From: Magicicada cassinii
Taxonomy: Eukaryota; Arthropoda; Insecta; Hemiptera; Cicadidae
DNA: 21,164 bases
Assembly: GCA_028571305.1 (NCBI GenBank)
Contig: JAOXNS010299865.1
Span: forward strand, 1-21,164
Direction: 5' to 3'
Shown: piece by piece, positions 18,356 through 21,164 of the stretch
Layout of the letters: every line of letters starts with the position of its first letter
Position numbering within the stretch: position 1 is the first letter of the stretch
Program-made: the position numbers and the translations under genes
Notes under the pieces: generated by a model
Seen by the model: the letters and a program-made list of their open reading frames with translations, nothing else
Database searches by the model: none
What the model was told of the DNA's origin: nothing

Positions 18356-21164
18356 ACAGATTCGTCAGATAATTCGAATCCAATCTGATAAACCTTTGTG
18401 TTTATTAGCAATAGTAGAGACGTGTTTATATTGTTTTCTAGCTTACGTGAGGGTACATGTGGCGTTAGGCAGCTCTCGTGGTAATAGAAGGTAGGAACGG
18501 TGCTCCTACGAGTACGGTATATTACGAGGATCGTTGTATTTAAAGCGTAGTAGCGGCGTATCATGGTTTTCAAACGAAAGAGGAAGTTGCGCTAGGTCAG
18601 AGTTCGAACCGGCCGGCTTCAGAGCAAGGCTAACAACATTTCTAGTGCGGGCGTGGTCGACGTGCTGTGTCCGTTGAACATACAACTTTTCCCCAGCCGT
18701 ATGTACCTCTGCGTCTTATTTTTGTGTGACGTTTAAATCGAAACGTTGGTTTGAAAATGATAAAAGACCGAAACGGTATCCGTAAACAAGCGGTTAATTG
18801 GGAGAAGAGTCGACGAACTAGTTCAGAGCGTGATATATATTAATATTAACCGTCCGCTACAAGGCTGTTTTTTATTTCGTTAGAAAGTACGGTGCGATGA
18901 GTAAAGTGCTTTGACAACGTGGTTTATGATTGGTTTCGAAAATCGGTTATACAGCGATAATACGGCATATTCAGCGTTCGTTTAAAAAGTAATGCATGCA
19001 GTTGTGTAATAGTCTCCAACTGTTACGTTTTCGTTTAATTTATTGTAAAGAAGTTTTAAGTATAGAAATTAAGCAACGTGTAGACTGTTTTCATGACAAA
19101 AAGCGAAGTTTTCATGGCCGTTTAATTTTAAAAAGATGAATGATGTGTTTGTGCATTTAATTTTTCCTTGGTTGGAGACTTGTGTTTTTCTAATCTTCTT
19201 GTTGCAAATTCGCGGATTTAAAACTGACTCACAATGCATGAGCCACAAAAATACCTGAAGTTTTCATGAAAACTTCTGTTACCCCATTGACGTTTTTGTC
19301 ACACCCCAGTAACAGTCTGCGCCATCATTCAAAATAGTTGGCTGACGATAGTAATCAGTGCCGACGACAAAATTGTTTTTATTTAGGCCTATAAGATAGA
19401 AAAATATCACATCTGTACGTCAAAAATACATTTCGTGAAAACTAGATTTTTTAACGGCTGTGTGCATTGAAGGTAGGGTTCTCAGTCGAAAGTGACCTGT
19501 TACTGCTAGCGGATTTTGTGAACTCAGAGAACAAACATAATGACTCCTGTCTACATGTTAAGAGTGTGTTCATTAACGATAAAAGTCGTTTACTTCCAGT
19601 TAATGGAGAATAATTTTAAGCTTTGTATGGCACAGTGTCATTAGACGAGATGGTGCTGTGAAACTAACCGCCCAACGGAGGGAGGAACAAGCGGATTTTT
19701 CGAGCAGCTATTAAATTTCTTAATATCTATAATCATGAGTCACTGAAAACAGAGTCTGCTGTGGAATGTCACAAATTCCTTACGGGAATTGTAAACAACT
19801 CACGTGTCCAGACGTTCGGAAGGAACACCGACGAGAAGAAGTAGAAGGAAAAAGAAGGAGAGGACGGAGGAAAAGGAGAAGCTTAAAAATGACAGGAGTA
19901 AGAATTGCTTTTGAAGAGACGAAATGAATTGGGCGTCAAACGGCTTTGGACAAGATTAACCCGACGAGAACGTAAAGTTTCAGCTTAATGTCAGTTCTGT
20001 CCTGCGTGCGGGTTTTAACGTAATTCTTCCAATAAGACAACAGAAACTCAGAAAAATAATTGATCGAATGAAGGTAGACATTATAAACATGTGCAGCCTG
20101 AAGCCTGTGTAATTGAGCGATGAAATTACACGCGACAACAGTTTCTGATAACATCGAACTCTTCGTTTCCTGCACGTATAGCTACTGCGTACGACGAATC
20201 CGTAGGTTAGGTAATTTTTGCAATTCTGTGCGTTCGGTGTGAAACTATTCGATTATATAATGGACAGAGAACGCAATCTTCTCTCCTCCTCCTCTGTTTC
20301 TATATATATTTCCTGACGGTGGATATAAATTATTTGTTTCCTGTTTTTTCCTAAACCGAAAAAAATACATAGCCGTTGTTATAAAGAAGCGATGTATAGA
20401 AATTTCCTGCCTGCAAGCCACCGCGTTATTTTGTTTCCTTTTGTACGAAAACCTTTTTATTTATTTTGCGTAGGAATTACGCGACCGGGCCGTTGTTGGC
20501 TTGTTACGCAATTACGAGGCGTATAAAACTTGTGTTTGGTAAAGTGTACATTCATTTATTAATTGTATTCTAATTTAAAACGTTCGTTGTTATCAGTAAT
20601 TGCTACGGTAATTGAAAGTGCAGTCGTAAAAATTAATTATATTGTTTCTTAAAGTTTTGTGAACTTTTTTAAAATTGGCCGTACGAGTTTCGTTAGAAAG
20701 TTTTGGGTAAAGTAGTATAATAAGGAATCACTGTACCAACTGGGCTTGCCTTCTATTACGATCGGTCTATCTATTTTTTAAAATCTCGTTTCTTGCTGTA
20801 TTTACGTGAGCTACATTTAATTAGTATAAATCGGAATATGTAGATGCGAAGGAGGAAGGAATATTAACGACTGCTACCCATTACACTTGTTTCGTTAATC
20901 CTAAAAGTTATAAAACGTACTTTTGTCAGTGAAGCGGGTTGTAAGTTGTATGTAAAATGAAATTAATCCTTAAAAAGAGAAAAGGTTTAAATGAAAATAA
21001 TTTTTCTGGTTTGTAGACGGCAATTTTCGAAATATTTGTTTTAATAATTAGTAACTTTTGGCGGTATTTTACTAAATATAAATTTAATGAAGAAATTTGT
21101 GTTAGTGGTTGAAATCACAATAAAAAAGAAATATAAACCTTTGAAAAAAGAGTAATAAACCTTA
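18356..21164. other. Noncoding intergenic DNA to window end, no gene seen
   Basis: No coding exon or transposon domain was recognised. It contains TAGGCCTA at 19384-19391 and a near-pure purine tract at 19833-19881. The words GAATTACGCGAC (about 20474) and TTACGCAATTACG (about 20502) also occur; the first matches a word near 11284. It could include upstream regulatory DNA or distal 5' exons of the minus-strand gene, but nothing in the sequence shows this. Confidence 0.45.
19833..19881 (+). repeat. Polypurine (GA-rich) tract
   Basis: Forty-nine bases are almost entirely A and G, with two pyrimidine interruptions. Confidence 0.85.

Noticed and set aside
18595-18615. tRNA B-box-like GTTCGAAC on either strand
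   Set aside because: No A box at the right distance and no cloverleaf pairing could be found.

Overview
The window looks like AT-rich nuclear DNA from an arthropod, most likely an insect with a large, intron-rich genome. A polyneopteran such as a cockroach, termite or stick insect would fit, but that placement is an inference from gene structure and repeat style. There are no operons, no prokaryotic signals and no CRISPR array. CpG dinucleotides look common both in the coding exon and in the flanks.

Only one protein-coding gene is supported, on the minus strand. A short exon (10037 to 9893) starts exactly at an ATG behind a strong splice acceptor and encodes a signal peptide. It joins in matching phase, across an intron of about 4.4 kb, to a single 3.1 kb terminal exon (5458 to 2370). 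The predicted product is a secreted protein of 1077 residues. It has a basic/acidic N-terminal part, one compact ordinary-looking segment, a proline-rich block with N-glycosylation sequons, a Thr/Pro mucin-like linker and a long Tyr/Pro/Gln/Thr-rich C-terminal half. I see no cysteine after the signal peptide. This fits an extracellular or cuticle-type structural protein, but I do not recognise a named family. A poly(A) signal lies about 165 bases after the stop. A possible 5' UTR exon with a good donor lies at about 11276-11660.

The rest is noncoding and holds transposon fossils: the C-terminal end of a mariner-like transposase at the left edge; two separate C-terminal fragments of LINE ORF2-type proteins (10778-10940 and 11888-12101) plus a possible reverse transcriptase motif (12315); a 235 bp foldback element with long imperfect inverted repeats (13044-13278); a pair of inverted copies of an unidentified repeat at about 15.7 and 16.4 kb; a hAT-like terminus at 15805; and a 5S-rRNA-like SINE remnant at about 18.26-18.35 kb. 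Simple repeats, a TAAT-rich island and purine tracts are scattered between them. From about 13.3 kb to the right end I see no supported gene.

I found no convincing new multi-gene system. The items most worth a second look are the cysteine-free secreted protein with its compact N-terminal segment, the foldback element, and the unidentified inverted repeat pair.
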